In this document: one piece after another, positions 15,523 through 25,170 of the stretch
How the letters are laid out: each line of letters opens with the position of its first letter
How positions within the stretch are numbered: position 1 is the first letter of the stretch
NCBI RefSeq assembly: GCF_036014115.1
Contig: NZ_CP107913.1
Coordinates: 5,317,001-5,381,000, forward strand
DNA length: 64,000 bases
From: Streptomyces sp. NBC_00448
GTDB taxonomy: Bacteria; Actinomycetota; Actinomycetes; Streptomycetales; Streptomycetaceae
Direction: 5' to 3'
Made by a program: the position numbers and the translations under genes
Notes under the pieces: model-generated
The model's input: the letters and a program-made list of their open reading frames with translations, nothing else
The model's database searches: none
What the model was told of the DNA's origin: nothing

Positions 15523-18500
15523 TCAGGTGCCGTAGTAGCCGTCGAGGTCAGCGATGACCTGGACGGCACCCGTGTAGTTCGTCAGGGAGACCCTGCCGTC
15601 GACCACGGGCACCACCACCTGGTTGGCGATGGTCGTGCCTGCCGGGTAGTTGAGGTTCGACACTCCCGGCAGCGGTCTGCCGTGCGGGTAGACGGTCAGG
15701 TGGCTGTTGGCGCTGGGGGCGGTGACCGTGACGTTGAGTGCCACGGCCGTCAGACCGTCGGTGGGGACGCCGTCGACCCCCTCGACCTCGAAGCTCACCG
15801 TCGCGCCCGGGCCGACCTGTCCGGTACGCGCGCCGAGCCCGCTTCGGGTGTCCAGCAGACGCACAGGGTCGACAGGGGTGAACGTGGAGCCCGTCGTGGA
15901 GAAGTAGCCCGAGACGTCGGCGAGGAGGTCGACCGTGCCGGCGCTGTTGTCGAGGTCCACGACGCCGTTGTGCACGGGTACCGTCACCAGGTTGGCGATG
16001 GTCTGCCCCGCACCGTAGCTGACACTGGAGACGGAGGGCAGTTGCTGTCCGTCGGGGTAGACGGTGATGTGGCCGGTCGTGGTGGGTTGTACGGCGGTCA
16101 CGTTCATGGTGACCGCGGTGACTCCGGACGCCGGGACGCCGTGCACTCCGGCGACGGTCAGTCGCACGGTCTTGCCGGCTCCCACCTGTGCCTTCGGCGC
16201 CCCGGTCCCGTTGCGGGTGTCCAGGAAGCGCGTCGGCGTGATCGGCGTCAGAGCCGATCCGTCGCCGCCGTCGGTGTAGTAGCCGGTGACGTCGGCGAGG
16301 AGGTCGACCGTGCCGGCGCTGTTGTCGAGGTCCACGACGCCGTTGTGCACGGGCACGGTCACGAGGTTGGCGATGGTGTGGCCGGCCTGGTAGCTGACGC
16401 TGGAGACGGAGGGCAGTTGCTGTCCGTCGGGGTAGACGGTGATGTGGCCGGTCGTGGTGGGTTGTACGGCGGTCACGTTCATGGTGACCGCGGTGACTCC
16501 GGACGCCGGGACGCCGTGTGCTCCGGCGACGGTCAGTCGCACGGTCTTGCCGGCTCCCACCTGTGCCTTCGGCGCCCCGGTCCCGTTGCGGGTGTCCAGG
16601 AAGCGCGTCGGCGTGACCGGGACGAGCCGGCTGTGCGAGGCGGTGGTGGCGGCGGTGACGGTGAAGCCGTCCGGAAGGTAGCCGGTCGACTTGGTGCCGA
16701 CGCTGTAGCCGGGTTGGTCGACGACGACGTCGTAGCTGCCCGGATCGGCGGACCCCGGGTCCAGAAGCACCGTCAGCGACGTGCCGTCGGCACTCACCGA
16801 GACGGGGCTGGTCCACGAGTCGGACTTGAGGCCGTTGCTCGCCAGTTCGACGTCGGTTCCGAGGGTGAGGTCCGAGCCGTGCACAACGACCTGGGTGGCG
16901 GTGCCGGCCGCGCCGGTCGCCGGACTCAGCGAGGTGACATCGGCGTGGGGGTGCTGGGTGGAGCAACCCTGGCTGCACACGCCCTGGATCGAGTATGCGA
17001 CCGGGGCCGTGGTGTGGTCGGCCGAGACCACCATGACGTACTGCCCGGCCGGAGCGGAGGAGTCGGTCAGACAGGAGGAGTGGAAGCCGGGGCTGTACAT
17101 GCCGCACTGGTAGGCGGTGTTGATCGAGGTCCCGGCGAAGCCCGTGGTGCCCAGGAGGTTCACCGAGAACGCGTAGCCGGCGATGTCGCTGTCGGTGCCG
17201 TAGATGTCGAACCGCTGCGAGGGCTTGAGGTCCATCACCGCGCAGTAGCCGGACGCGGACTCCGTGAAGGTACCGCTCTGGACCGGGAAGCCGTCCGGCG
17301 ACAGCCGGTTGGCCGTGCACTGCGGCGCCCAGCCGGCGGCGGTGCCCACCTTCCAGGTGTCCACCCGTGCGGCGATGGGGTCGCCGTCGTAGCCGGAGGC
17401 CACCGCGCCGACCACGTAGGACGTCGAGCCGGTGACGCGGCATGCGATGCCCTGCTGCCAGCACACGACGGTGCCGTCGGCGTCCGCGACGAACAGGTCG
17501 GCTCCCGTCTCGTACTCGGGGTTCGGCGTGCGGACCGACAGCCACAGCTTGTCGGTGGCCGCGGCGGACACGTGCAGGCAGCCGCTGTCCAGGGCGGAGC
17601 CGAAGGAGTAGGCGGTCGCGGCGCCGCCGACGGTGAGGGACGCGGGCGCCTTGCAGGACGCGGTCGAGGAGATGTCGCGCCGGACCACGTCGTAGGTGTC
17701 GTCATAGCCGGTGCCCACCAGCAGCACCTGGTAGGCGGTGCCGGCGGCGAAGCGGCAGGTGGTCAGCGAACTGCCCGTACTGGCACAGACCTTCTCGCCC
17801 GCCGCGTCGTAGACCCGGTAGGAGGCGTCGAGCCGGTTGGAGGTGTTGGTGAAGTCGAACATCTCCGCGGTGGAGTGGCCGTTCGCCGGGAGGGCGAGGC
17901 AGCGCATCTGCTGCGCTGCCGTAAGGGAGACCTCCGCGCCGAAGGAGCCGCCGAACGCGGACTGCGGCCAGGCGGTGCAACCGCTGGTGGAGCCGGTGCG
18001 CTGCACGGTGTAGACGTAACCGCCCGCGTCGGCGCCGGAGTCGCTGCCGGCCGCGGTGTTCCCGAGCGCCAGGTGGAAGGGCGCGGTGCCGGTGAGCTTG
18101 CACACCAGGGAGACGGTGTCGTCGGCGCACTGCCGGGCGCCCGCGGAGTCGTAGACCGCCTCCTCCAATTGCGCCCCGCGACCCTCCTGCTGGTCGAGCA
18201 GATAGAGGCCCTGGCCGGTCGCGGTCGGCAGCGTCCAGCACAACTCCTCGCCCTGGCCGGCGAAGGCCCCGGTCAGGGCCCCGGAGGCGAAGTCGTCGTC
18301 GCGGCCGGCCGTGCAGCCGTCGGTGCTCGCCGCGGCGCGGAACCACACGCCGTAGGCGGCGGGTCCGCTGTCCTGGAAGTCGCGGGCCCAGGTGTAGTCA
18401 CCCGCGGTCAGCGCACACGCCGTGCTCTGGTCCTCGGTGCAGACCTCGGTGCCGTCGGCCCGGTACAGGGCGCCGGTGACGCCGTGGTCGGCGGCCGCGG

Positions 18501-19683
18501 TGCCGAAGACATACGGTCCGGCGGACGGGACGTGCAGGGTGCGGCAGCGCGCGGTGGACGACGCGTCCGGGACGGTGCCGTACGCCTGCGGGTCCAGGAC
18601 CGGGCAGCCGGCCGGAGTGGACAGGCGGGCGAAGGAGAGGGTGTAGCTGCTCTGTTCGGCTTCGCGCTCGTCGAGTTGGACGCGGTAGGGCGCGGAACCG
18701 GTGAGGGTGCAGTCCATCTCGAAGGAGCTGTCGCCCTTGGCGCACACCTGGGTACCGTCGGCGTCGTAGACCCACGCGTTGTCGGTCCAGTCCGACACCC
18801 GGGAGCGCAGGACGTCCCCGGCCGCCAGCGGGAGGCTGTAGCAGTCGCCGGGGGAGCCGGCGGCCAGCGAGCCGGCCAGGGCGGTGGGCGCGCCCAGCGC
18901 GGTGTCCTGGGCGGACAGCGTGGTGCAGGCGGCGTCCGACAGCAGGGCGTTCCAGGCGACGGTGAAGCCGGCGCCGGGGACCGTCAGCGTGTACGTGCCG
19001 GCCTGCGCGGTCGGGCAGCGCAGGGTGCCGTAGCTGTGCTGCTGCGGGTCGTCGGGACGGTCGCAGGTGAGTGCGGTGCCGTCGGGTGCGGTGACCACCG
19101 GGGCCGGCGCGAAGGGGTCCTGTGCGACGACCTGGACGAAGAGCACGTCCTTCGACCGCGGCAGGTCGAGCGTGTAGACGGGGTCGCCGTTCGTCGGATC
19201 GGCGCAGGAGTAGACGGTGTGCGGTGCCAAGGCGCCGGAGCAGGCGTCGGGTGAGTCGGCGGCGGTGGTCTGCCGCACCGCCTGGGCGTGCGCCTTCTCG
19301 GCGTCGGCCTTGGTCCATGCCCGCGGCGTCGCGGTGGACTTCGCGGCCGGTCTTCCGGCGGATTCAGCCGGGGACTTCGCGGTGGACTTCGCCGTGGTCC
19401 TGGAACTCGCGGCCTTCGCTGCCGCCGAGCCCGGCACGGGCTTCGCCGCCGCGGCGGCTGGTGCGTGCCCGCCGGCGCGGGCGGTCGCGGAGGTCCCGGC
19501 ACCGGCCGGTGCCTTGCCGGTGTCGCCGGTCGCCGCGGCGGCCGTGGCCACCGGCGCGAGCCACAGGGTCGCCGCCGTGGCGAGCGCGGCGGTCAGCGCG
19601 GTCGTCCCGCGCACCGCCCCGGCCTTCCGCCGTCTCGCCCACGACCTGCGCCGCGACGCGGCGGCGCCTTTCGGTTCTCTCAT
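15523..19683 (-). CDS. Giant secreted surface protein with Cys-pair repeats, IPT/TIG domain and three C-terminal beta repeats
   Basis: This 1,386-residue exported protein has a signal peptide within the first about 60 residues, then an Ala/Lys/Pro-rich linker (to about 140). About residues 145-950 hold repeated beta-rich units marked by a Cys pair: 'GTALTC', 'GTQVCAKGDSSFEMDCTLTG', 'GTEVCTEDQSTACALTAG', 'GARQC...CKLTG', 'GEKVCASTGSSLTTCRFAAG', 'GTVVCWQQGIACRVTG'. An IPT/TIG domain follows ('VTSLSPATGAAGTATQVVVHGSDLT'-like, about 970-1060). Three tandem about 120-residue domains end the protein, each with 'RxLDTRxGxGA', 'GVTAVxxNVT' and 'IANxVxVPV'. No enzyme motif is visible; adhesion or matrix binding is likely. 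The start at 19683 follows an AGGGGGGA site. It converges on the amidase gene. Confidence 0.85.
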   Translation of the reverse strand: MREPKGAAASRRRSWARRRKAGAVRGTTALTAALATAATLWLAPVATAAAATGDTGKAPAGAGTSATARAGGHAPAAAAAKPVPGSAAAKAASSRTTAKSTAKSPAESAGRPAAKSTATPRAWTKADAEKAHAQAVRQTTAADSPDACSGALAPHTVYSCADPTNGDPVYTLDLPRSKDVLFVQVVAQDPFAPAPVVTAPDGTALTCDRPDDPQQHSYGTLRCPTAQAGTYTLTVPGAGFTVAWNALLSDAACTTLSAQDTALGAPTALAGSLAAGSPGDCYSLPLAAGDVLRSRVSDWTDNAWVYDADGTQVCAKGDSSFEMDCTLTGSAPYRVQLDEREAEQSSYTLSFARLSTPAGCPVLDPQAYGTVPDASSTARCRTLHVPSAGPYVFGTAAADHGVTGALYRADGTEVCTEDQSTACALTAGDYTWARDFQDSGPAAYGVWFRAAASTDGCTAGRDDDFASGALTGAFAGQGEELCWTLPTATGQGLYLLDQQEGRGAQLEEAVYDSAGARQCADDTVSLVCKLTGTAPFHLALGNTAAGSDSGADAGGYVYTVQRTGSTSGCTAWPQSAFGGSFGAEVSLTAAQQMRCLALPANGHSTAEMFDFTNTSNRLDASYRVYDAAGEKVCASTGSSLTTCRFAAGTAYQVLLVGTGYDDTYDVVRRDISSTASCKAPASLTVGGAATAYSFGSALDSGCLHVSAAATDKLWLSVRTPNPEYETGADLFVADADGTVVCWQQGIACRVTGSTSYVVGAVASGYDGDPIAARVDTWKVGTAAGWAPQCTANRLSPDGFPVQSGTFTESASGYCAVMDLKPSQRFDIYGTDSDIAGYAFSVNLLGTTGFAGTSINTAYQCGMYSPGFHSSCLTDSSAPAGQYVMVVSADHTTAPVAYSIQGVCSQGCSTQHPHADVTSLSPATGAAGTATQVVVHGSDLTLGTDVELASNGLKSDSWTSPVSVSADGTSLTVLLDPGSADPGSYDVVVDQPGYSVGTKSTGYLPDGFTVTAATTASHSRLVPVTPTRFLDTRNGTGAPKAQVGAGKTVRLTVAGAHGVPASGVTAVTMNVTAVQPTTTGHITVYPDGQQLPSVSSVSYQAGHTIANLVTVPVHNGVVDLDNSAGTVDLLADVTGYYTDGGDGSALTPITPTRFLDTRNGTGAPKAQVGAGKTVRLTVAGVHGVPASGVTAVTMNVTAVQPTTTGHITVYPDGQQLPSVSSVSYGAGQTIANLVTVPVHNGVVDLDNSAGTVDLLADVSGYFSTTGSTFTPVDPVRLLDTRSGLGARTGQVGPGATVSFEVEGVDGVPTDGLTAVALNVTVTAPSANSHLTVYPHGRPLPGVSNLNYPAGTTIANQVVVPVVDGRVSLTNYTGAVQVIADLDGYYGT
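15905..16620 (-). repeat. Two nearly identical 375-bp tandem units inside the surface protein gene
   Basis: Units of period 375 bp (125 codons) cover about 15,905-16,245 and 16,280-16,620; for example the same 'CCAGGAAGCGCGTCGGCGTG' stretch begins at 16221 and 16596. Long runs are identical, including at silent third positions, which points to recent duplication or gene conversion. The third copy (nearer the stop codon) has diverged. Copy number may vary between strains. Confidence 0.85.
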
Positions 19684-19876
19684 GATCCCCCCTGGGATGC
19701 GCCCTGCGTCACGATCAGCGGGAAGCCGTCGTGCGGGCAGCCGGATTCTAGGGGGTGGCCATGACAATCAGGTCGGCTTTTCCCGGGGCCGCCGCCTCGT
19801 CGAAGGCTGGTTCGCGGCCGCTGCGGGCGCATCTATCGGGTTGTCCGACGCGTGGGGGCTGCGGCAGCATGCGGGG

Positions 19877-22465
19877 ATGCCAGCCCTTCTGCGCAACGAA
19901 GCCGAGGTGCGCGCGCACCTGCTCGACGTCCTCTCCTACTCCGTCACCTTGGACTTCACCCGTGGCGAGGAGGGCTTCCGCAGCACGGTGGTGATCCGCT
20001 TCGCGTGCGCGGAGCCCGGTGCGGCGTCCTTCGTGGACATCGAGCCCGGGGCTTTGCTGCGCGTCGAGTTGAACGGCCGCCCGCTCGACCCCGGCACCCT
20101 CGACGGCAACCGCCTGCCGCTGCCCGCGCTGGCCGCCGGGAACGAGTTGCTGGTCGAGGCCGACATGCCGTACTCGCGTACCGCCGAGGGCCTGCACCGC
20201 TTCACCGACCCGGCCGACGGCGAGGTCTACGTGTACGCGGCGTGCGCTCCCGACCTCACCCCGAAGGTCTTCGCCTGCTTCGACCAGCCGGACCTGAAGG
20301 CGCCGTTCTCCTTCACCGTCGCCGCGCCCGAGGGCTGGACGGTGATCGGCAACGGCGCCGACAGCCGCCTGCCCGACGGCCGTTGGCGGATCGACCCGAT
20401 CGGCGCGATCTCCACCTACCTGACGACCGTGGTCGCCGGTCCGCTGCACGCCGTGCGCGCCGAGCACGACGGCATCCCGCTCGGCCTGTACGCCCGTCGC
20501 TCGCTCGCCGCCGAACTCGACCGGGAGGCAGGGGAGTTGTTCGAGCTGACCCGGGCGTCGTTCGACCGTCTGCACGAACTCTTCGAGGAGCGCTACCCGT
20601 TCGGCGGGTACGACCAGGTGTTCCTGCCCGAGCTGAACTGGGCGGCGATGGAGAGCCCGGGCTGCGTCACCTTCCAGGACACGATGCTCTTCCGCTCCGC
20701 GCCGACCGACGCGCAGCGCGTGAACCGGGCGGTGGTCGTCTGCCACGAGATGGCCCACATGTGGTTCGGCAACCTGGTCACCTTGGCCTGGTGGGACGGC
20801 ATCTGGCTGAACGAGTCCTTCGCCGAGGTGCTCGGCTACCGGATCGCGGCCGAGGCCACCCGCTACACCGGCGCCTGGGCGCTGTTCGCCGCGGGCCACA
20901 AGGGGTGGGGCTACGACGCCGACCAGCGCCCCACCACGCACCCTGTCGCCGCCACCGGGGCGGACTCCGCCGCCGAGGCGCTGTCCAACTTCGACGGGAT
21001 CTCGTACGCCAAGGGCGCCTCGGCGCTGCACCAGCTGATGTACCGGCTCGGTGACAAGGCGTTCTTCGCCGGGGTCAACGCCTACTTCGCCGAGCACCGC
21101 CGGGGCAACGCCGGCCTGGCCGACTTCCTCGCCGCACTGACGTCCGCCGACGGCCCGGACGTGCCGGGCTGGGCCGACCGGTGGCTGCGCACCACGGGCG
21201 TCGACACGCTGCGGATCGAGGTCGAGGTCGAGGCCGGGGTCGGGGCCGGGGCCGGGGTCGAGGCCGGGGCCGAGGCAACCGGCGGGGCCGTCACCTCCGC
21301 CGTGCTGGTCAACGACGGCAGCCGCCCGCACCGGGTGCGGATCGGTGTGTACGAGTGGGCCGGCGGGCGCGAGGGGGACGGCGGGGCCGGGCGGGAGGGG
21401 GTACGAGAGCGGGACGGTGCCGTGCTCGTGGCCCGCCGACGGCTGGACGCCGAGGTCGCGCCCGGGGGCCGTACCCCGCTGCCCGAACTGGTCGGTGCGC
21501 CGCGCGCCGCCCTGCTGCTGCCCAACGACGGCGACCTGACGTGGGCGCGGGTCCGGCTCGACGAGCACTCCTCGGCCACCGTGACCGCCTCGCTGTCCGC
21601 CATCGAGGACGAGTTGGGCCGCGCCGTGCTCTGGGAGCACCTCCGGGACCTGACCCGCGGCGCCGAACTGCCCGCCGCCGACTACCTGCGCCTGGTCGCC
21701 GCCCACCTCCCGGCCGAGAGCTCGGACAGCATCGTCGGGGCGGTGCTGGCCTTCGCCCGCGACCATGTCGTCGCCCGCTACCTCGACCCGGACGAACGGC
21801 CCGCCGCGCTCCTCCTGCTCGGCGACGCCGCACGTGCCGTGCTCGCCCGCCCGGACGCCGGACGCGGACTGCGGATCGCCGCCCTGCGCGGTGTGATCGA
21901 CACGGCGTCGGGGGAGGGCCGGCGAGCGGAGCTCGACGGCTGGCTGGACGGCCGCGACCTGCCGGACGGCGTCGACTTCGACGCGAGCCTGCGCTGGGCC
22001 GCGCTGACCCGGCTCGCCGCGACCGGGGCGGCCGACGAGGCGCGGATCGCCGCCGAGTTGGCGGCCGACCCCAGCGACACCGGTGAACTGGGCGCGGCCC
22101 GGGCCCGCGCCGCGCTCCCGGACGACGCCGCGAAGGAACGGGCCTGGCAGCGGCTTTTCACCCCCGACGCGCTCGCCGGCCCCCTGCTCACCGCGACCGC
22201 GGAGGGCTTCTGGCGTTCCGGCTCGCCACGCGGCCAACAGGGTTACGCACTGCGGTACTTCGAGGAGATTCCGGCGGCCGGGCAGCGTGGTGGCGCGGTC
22301 GCGCGCGCACTCGGCCACGGGCTCTTCCCCGTGGGCGCGGCCCACCCGGACACCATCCGCGCGGCGGAGGCGTGCCTGGCCAGGGCCGACCTGACCCCCT
22401 CGCTGCGCCGCCACCTCGCCGACGGCCTCGACGACCTGCGCCGCGCCCTCGCGCACCGTCGCTGA
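19877..22465 (+). CDS. M1-family aminopeptidase N
   Basis: This 862-residue cytoplasmic metallopeptidase should release N-terminal residues from peptides. Zinc ligands are H290, H294 and E313 in 'HEMAHMWFGN' and 'WLNESFAE'. The exopeptidase motif usually GAMEN reads AAMES ('NWAAMESPGCVTFQD'), a departure at the last position. The N-terminal beta domain, catalytic domain and C-terminal helical ERAP1-like domain are all present and length matches bacterial PepN. A low-complexity Glu/Val/Gly/Ala insert (about residues 449-467), coded by a GGTCGAGGCC-type repeat, separates catalytic and C-terminal parts. The ATG at 19877 fits the family start; the long frame upstream is a shadow. Divergent from the surface protein gene. 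Confidence 0.92.
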   Translation: MPALLRNEAEVRAHLLDVLSYSVTLDFTRGEEGFRSTVVIRFACAEPGAASFVDIEPGALLRVELNGRPLDPGTLDGNRLPLPALAAGNELLVEADMPYSRTAEGLHRFTDPADGEVYVYAACAPDLTPKVFACFDQPDLKAPFSFTVAAPEGWTVIGNGADSRLPDGRWRIDPIGAISTYLTTVVAGPLHAVRAEHDGIPLGLYARRSLAAELDREAGELFELTRASFDRLHELFEERYPFGGYDQVFLPELNWAAMESPGCVTFQDTMLFRSAPTDAQRVNRAVVVCHEMAHMWFGNLVTLAWWDGIWLNESFAEVLGYRIAAEATRYTGAWALFAAGHKGWGYDADQRPTTHPVAATGADSAAEALSNFDGISYAKGASALHQLMYRLGDKAFFAGVNAYFAEHRRGNAGLADFLAALTSADGPDVPGWADRWLRTTGVDTLRIEVEVEAGVGAGAGVEAGAEATGGAVTSAVLVNDGSRPHRVRIGVYEWAGGREGDGGAGREGVRERDGAVLVARRRLDAEVAPGGRTPLPELVGAPRAALLLPNDGDLTWARVRLDEHSSATVTASLSAIEDELGRAVLWEHLRDLTRGAELPAADYLRLVAAHLPAESSDSIVGAVLAFARDHVVARYLDPDERPAALLLLGDAARAVLARPDAGRGLRIAALRGVIDTASGEGRRAELDGWLDGRDLPDGVDFDASLRWAALTRLAATGAADEARIAAELAADPSDTGELGAARARAALPDDAAKERAWQRLFTPDALAGPLLTATAEGFWRSGSPRGQQGYALRYFEEIPAAGQRGGAVARALGHGLFPVGAAHPDTIRAAEACLARADLTPSLRRHLADGLDDLRRALAHRR

Positions 22466-22597
22466 CAGCAAGCGGCCCCTGGGAGAGCAAGCGACCCCGG
22501 GCGGTTCGGTCCGGCCGATACCGTTGCCCGATACCACCGTTGCCGGCGATGGTGCCGGCGCGGACAACCGACAACTCCACGGGGAATCAGCGCCGCC

Positions 22598-23659
22598 ATG
22601 CCGCATCGCACTCGACGCACCGCGTCCACCACTCTGCTCGCCGCCGCCGCCTCGCTCGCCCTCGCCGCGGGCTGCTCCTCCTCATCCGGCTCCCCCTCGC
22701 CCTCCGACTCGACGGCGACGAAAGCCGCCGCCGAGCAGCCGCTGCTCCCCGCGAGCGAGGCGGACAAGGTCGTCGACACCTACCAGAGCGTCAACAACCA
22801 GGCCAACGCCAAGCACAGCCCGACGCTGATGGCCAAGGTCGAGGCCGGCGCGATGCTCGCCTCCGACAACGGGTACTTCACGCAACTGCCCAAGCTGGAC
22901 AAGAAGGACGTCGCGGCGAACCTGGCGCCGTTCGTGTACGTCCAGCGCTCCTTCTTCATACCGCCGGCCTCCGCGAAGGCGAACTGGTTCGTGATGAAGG
23001 CCAGGATCGCGGAGCTCAAGGCCGGCAAGGCGGGCACGCCGGCGACCACGTACATTCGCTTCCTCGTCTTCCAGCACCTGAGCGGTGGTTGGCGCGCGGT
23101 GGCCGCGGCCGGCTTCTCCGGGGCCGAGCAGAAGGCCGTCCCGGCGCTCGCCCTCGACGGGAACGGCCTGGCGACGGTCGTCGACCCCGCGGCCAAGATC
23201 GGCACCCACGCGCCGAAGGACCTGGCCGGCATGGTCGCCGACCTCTACGCCACCGGCGGCGAGAAGTCCGACCTGGCGAAGACCAAGGAGCGCGACGCCG
23301 CCATATCCGTCTACACCGACCGCGGCAACAGCATGGACGGCCACGCCTACGCCGACTACAAGGCCGCCCGCCCGCCGGCCGGCGCGACCTTCGCCCTCCG
23401 CACCAAGGACGGCGGCGCCCTCGTCCTCAGCGACAGCGCCGTCGACGAGACCGTCCAGGCGAAGGACCTCAGCTCCGCCGTCAACCTCGGCCCGAGCCTG
23501 CAACCGTTCGTGAAGAACGGCACCGCGCCCATGGACCAGGTGGTGGAGCACGACATGCAGTCCCAGCTCGGAGTCATCTCCCCTTCCGGCCGCACCTCCG
23601 TCTACACCATCGACCAGCAGACCACCGCCGTCGACGCGACCCCGTCAAGCGCGGCGTGA
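22598..23659 (+). CDS. Putative lipoprotein of unknown function
   Basis: This 353-residue protein begins with a lipoprotein signal whose lipobox is LAAGC (Cys26), followed by a Ser/Pro-rich linker, so it is anchored to the outer face of the membrane. The mature part alternates helices and strands, with 'VDTYQSVNNQANAKHSPTLM' near 57-77, a possible two-domain layout, and the repeated theme 'VYTDRGNSMDGHAYADYKA' / 'VVEHDMQSQLGVISPSG'. The first about 130 residues look like an NTF2-like fold, but I cannot assign a family with confidence. It lies 132 bp after the aminopeptidase gene on the same strand. Confidence 0.75.
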   Translation: MPHRTRRTASTTLLAAAASLALAAGCSSSSGSPSPSDSTATKAAAEQPLLPASEADKVVDTYQSVNNQANAKHSPTLMAKVEAGAMLASDNGYFTQLPKLDKKDVAANLAPFVYVQRSFFIPPASAKANWFVMKARIAELKAGKAGTPATTYIRFLVFQHLSGGWRAVAAAGFSGAEQKAVPALALDGNGLATVVDPAAKIGTHAPKDLAGMVADLYATGGEKSDLAKTKERDAAISVYTDRGNSMDGHAYADYKAARPPAGATFALRTKDGGALVLSDSAVDETVQAKDLSSAVNLGPSLQPFVKNGTAPMDQVVEHDMQSQLGVISPSGRTSVYTIDQQTTAVDATPSSAA

Positions 23660-23929
23660 GCCCGGCCGTGGCGCTCTCCCTCCGGACTGTTCGTGACATC
23701 CGGGAGTCCCTGCCGGAGGACCAGGTCCGGAGCTGCCGTGTTCAGCCGACGGCCCAACGGCGTTCGTGAGGACTGGGGTTCGGGTGGAGGAGGCGATGCC
23801 CAGGCGGTTCCCAGCGCCTGCCAGCAACTGCCTCCGCTCGCCCACGTGCTGAACAACCAGACCGACCAGCCGATCAGGGGCTTCGCCGATCCCTTCTGCA
23901 CGCCCCCGGGCGAACGGCCCGCCGTCCGC

Positions 23930-24352
23930 TCAATCCGGCCGCACGGGTGGGGCGGCCGCGCCGGCCACGGCGACACGCTGGGGCTCCTTGGCCCAGTAGC
24001 GGACCGGAACGGTCCACCCTGGTTCGGGGAGAGCCGCGGTCGGGAACCTCGCGGTGGTCCAGCCCTCGACCTCCTCTCCCGAGGCCGGGCTGAAGACGAG
24101 CGTCACGTCCGCCTTGACGTCTTCGGCGTAGGCGGAACCCCGCCGCGCCGTGATCTCGCGGATCACCGCCTGCGCCGGCACCCCGTGCTTGAGTACCTGC
24201 TTCCTCCTGATCGCGATCACGACCTGCCCGATCGCGTACAGCACGACCACGACCCCTACGCAGGCGAGCACGACGTACGGAAGATCGGGGTCGATCGGCT
24301 TGCCGGTGCAGTTTCCCGTATGGCACGAGGTCGCCGGCAGCGCCCACCCCAT
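23930..24352 (-). CDS. Small DUF3592-like membrane protein
   Basis: This 140-residue protein has one transmembrane helix ('YVVLACVGVVVVLYAIGQVVI', about residues 26-46) after a short Cys-containing N-terminus, then a beta-rich domain 'GVPAQAVIREITARRGSAYAED' through 'TVPVRYWAKEPQRVAV'. The pattern of a helix followed by 'G..A.A.V......V.F.......' and 'V.V.Y....P..A' resembles DUF3592-type proteins. The start at 24352 is set by a strong GGAGGAGGG site. Function unknown. It converges on the lipoprotein gene across a 270-bp gap in which I see no gene. Confidence 0.65.
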   Translation of the reverse strand: MGWALPATSCHTGNCTGKPIDPDLPYVVLACVGVVVVLYAIGQVVIAIRRKQVLKHGVPAQAVIREITARRGSAYAEDVKADVTLVFSPASGEEVEGWTTARFPTAALPEPGWTVPVRYWAKEPQRVAVAGAAAPPVRPD

Positions 24353-24491
24353 CGCGACCCTCCTCCCGTCGCTCCGTGTATGCCCCCACCCACAGGCAGC
24401 GGAACTTCGGGTTTCCGGCGGGTACGCCGGCTTCGCCGGCAGGATGGCCGGAGACGGATGTTCGCGTGCTCGCATGCCGGGGTGGTTGCTG

Positions 24492-25112
24492 ATGGCTTGG
24501 TGGTTCCGTAGGCGGTCGGCGCCGGACGAGGAGTTGGTGTCGGTCCGGTTGCCGGAGGGGAGGGCCGAGCTCCCGTCGGACGAGGAACTGGCCGAGCTGA
24601 CGGCTGCGGCCGAGCGCGGTGACGACGTGGCGATGGGGACCTTGGCGGCGGCCCTGCACGTGAAGGGCGACCGGGCCGGCGCGCTGCACTGGTGGGGCCG
24701 GTCCTGGACGGCGGGGAACGCGGTGGCCGGCTACAACCTCGGGATGCTGCACGCGACGGCCGGTGACCCGGGCCGCGCGCGGGCGATCTGGGAGAGGAGC
24801 GCGGAACTCGGCGATCCCGACGCCATGCTGGGCCTGGTCAAGCAGGCGCTCGACCGTGGCGACGCGGCCGGTGCCGAGCGCTGGGCGCCGGTGATCCTCG
24901 CTCAGGACGAGGCGTTCCCGATCACGGCGCTGGGCGTGCTCTTCCGGGACCGGGGGGACCTGGAGCGGGCCGTGCAGGCAATCGTGCGCGCCGAGGAGTT
25001 GGGCGACGGGTACGCGATGGAGTACCGGGCGCGGATCTTGGCTGCCCGAGGCCGGCACGAGGAGGCCGACGCGCTGCGCGCACGGGCGGCGACGGCCGAG
25101 CGGATGCTCTGA
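24492..25112 (+). CDS. Sel1/TPR-like repeat protein
   Basis: This 206-residue protein is built from helical hairpins: 'AAERGDDVAMGTLAAALHVKGD', 'WTAGNAVAGYNLGMLHATAGD', 'SAELGDPDAMLGLVKQALDRGD' and 'AEELGDGYAMEYRARILAARGR', each with the A..G...A...L pattern of Sel1 repeats. Such proteins are scaffolds for protein contacts. The N-terminus 'MAWWFRRRSAP' is short and basic. The ribosome site is weak, and ATGs slightly upstream are possible. It is divergent from the small membrane protein gene and convergent with the ion-carrier operon. Confidence 0.72.
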   Translation: MAWWFRRRSAPDEELVSVRLPEGRAELPSDEELAELTAAAERGDDVAMGTLAAALHVKGDRAGALHWWGRSWTAGNAVAGYNLGMLHATAGDPGRARAIWERSAELGDPDAMLGLVKQALDRGDAAGAERWAPVILAQDEAFPITALGVLFRDRGDLERAVQAIVRAEELGDGYAMEYRARILAARGRHEEADALRARAATAERML

Positions 25113-25170
25113 AACGTACGAGCGCGTCGCGACGGGCACGCGCGACACGCGGCCCGCGCAGGCAATACAC

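Noticed and set aside
15682..19254. Open frame of about 1,190 codons on the plus strand
   Set aside because: It is antisense to the surface protein gene, has no domain, is extremely rich in Val/Arg/Gly/Ala and exists only because stop codons are rare in GC-rich DNA.
23660..23929. Possible gene in the gap after the lipoprotein gene
   Set aside because: Short open frames on both strands lack ribosome sites, family motifs and consistent codon bias.
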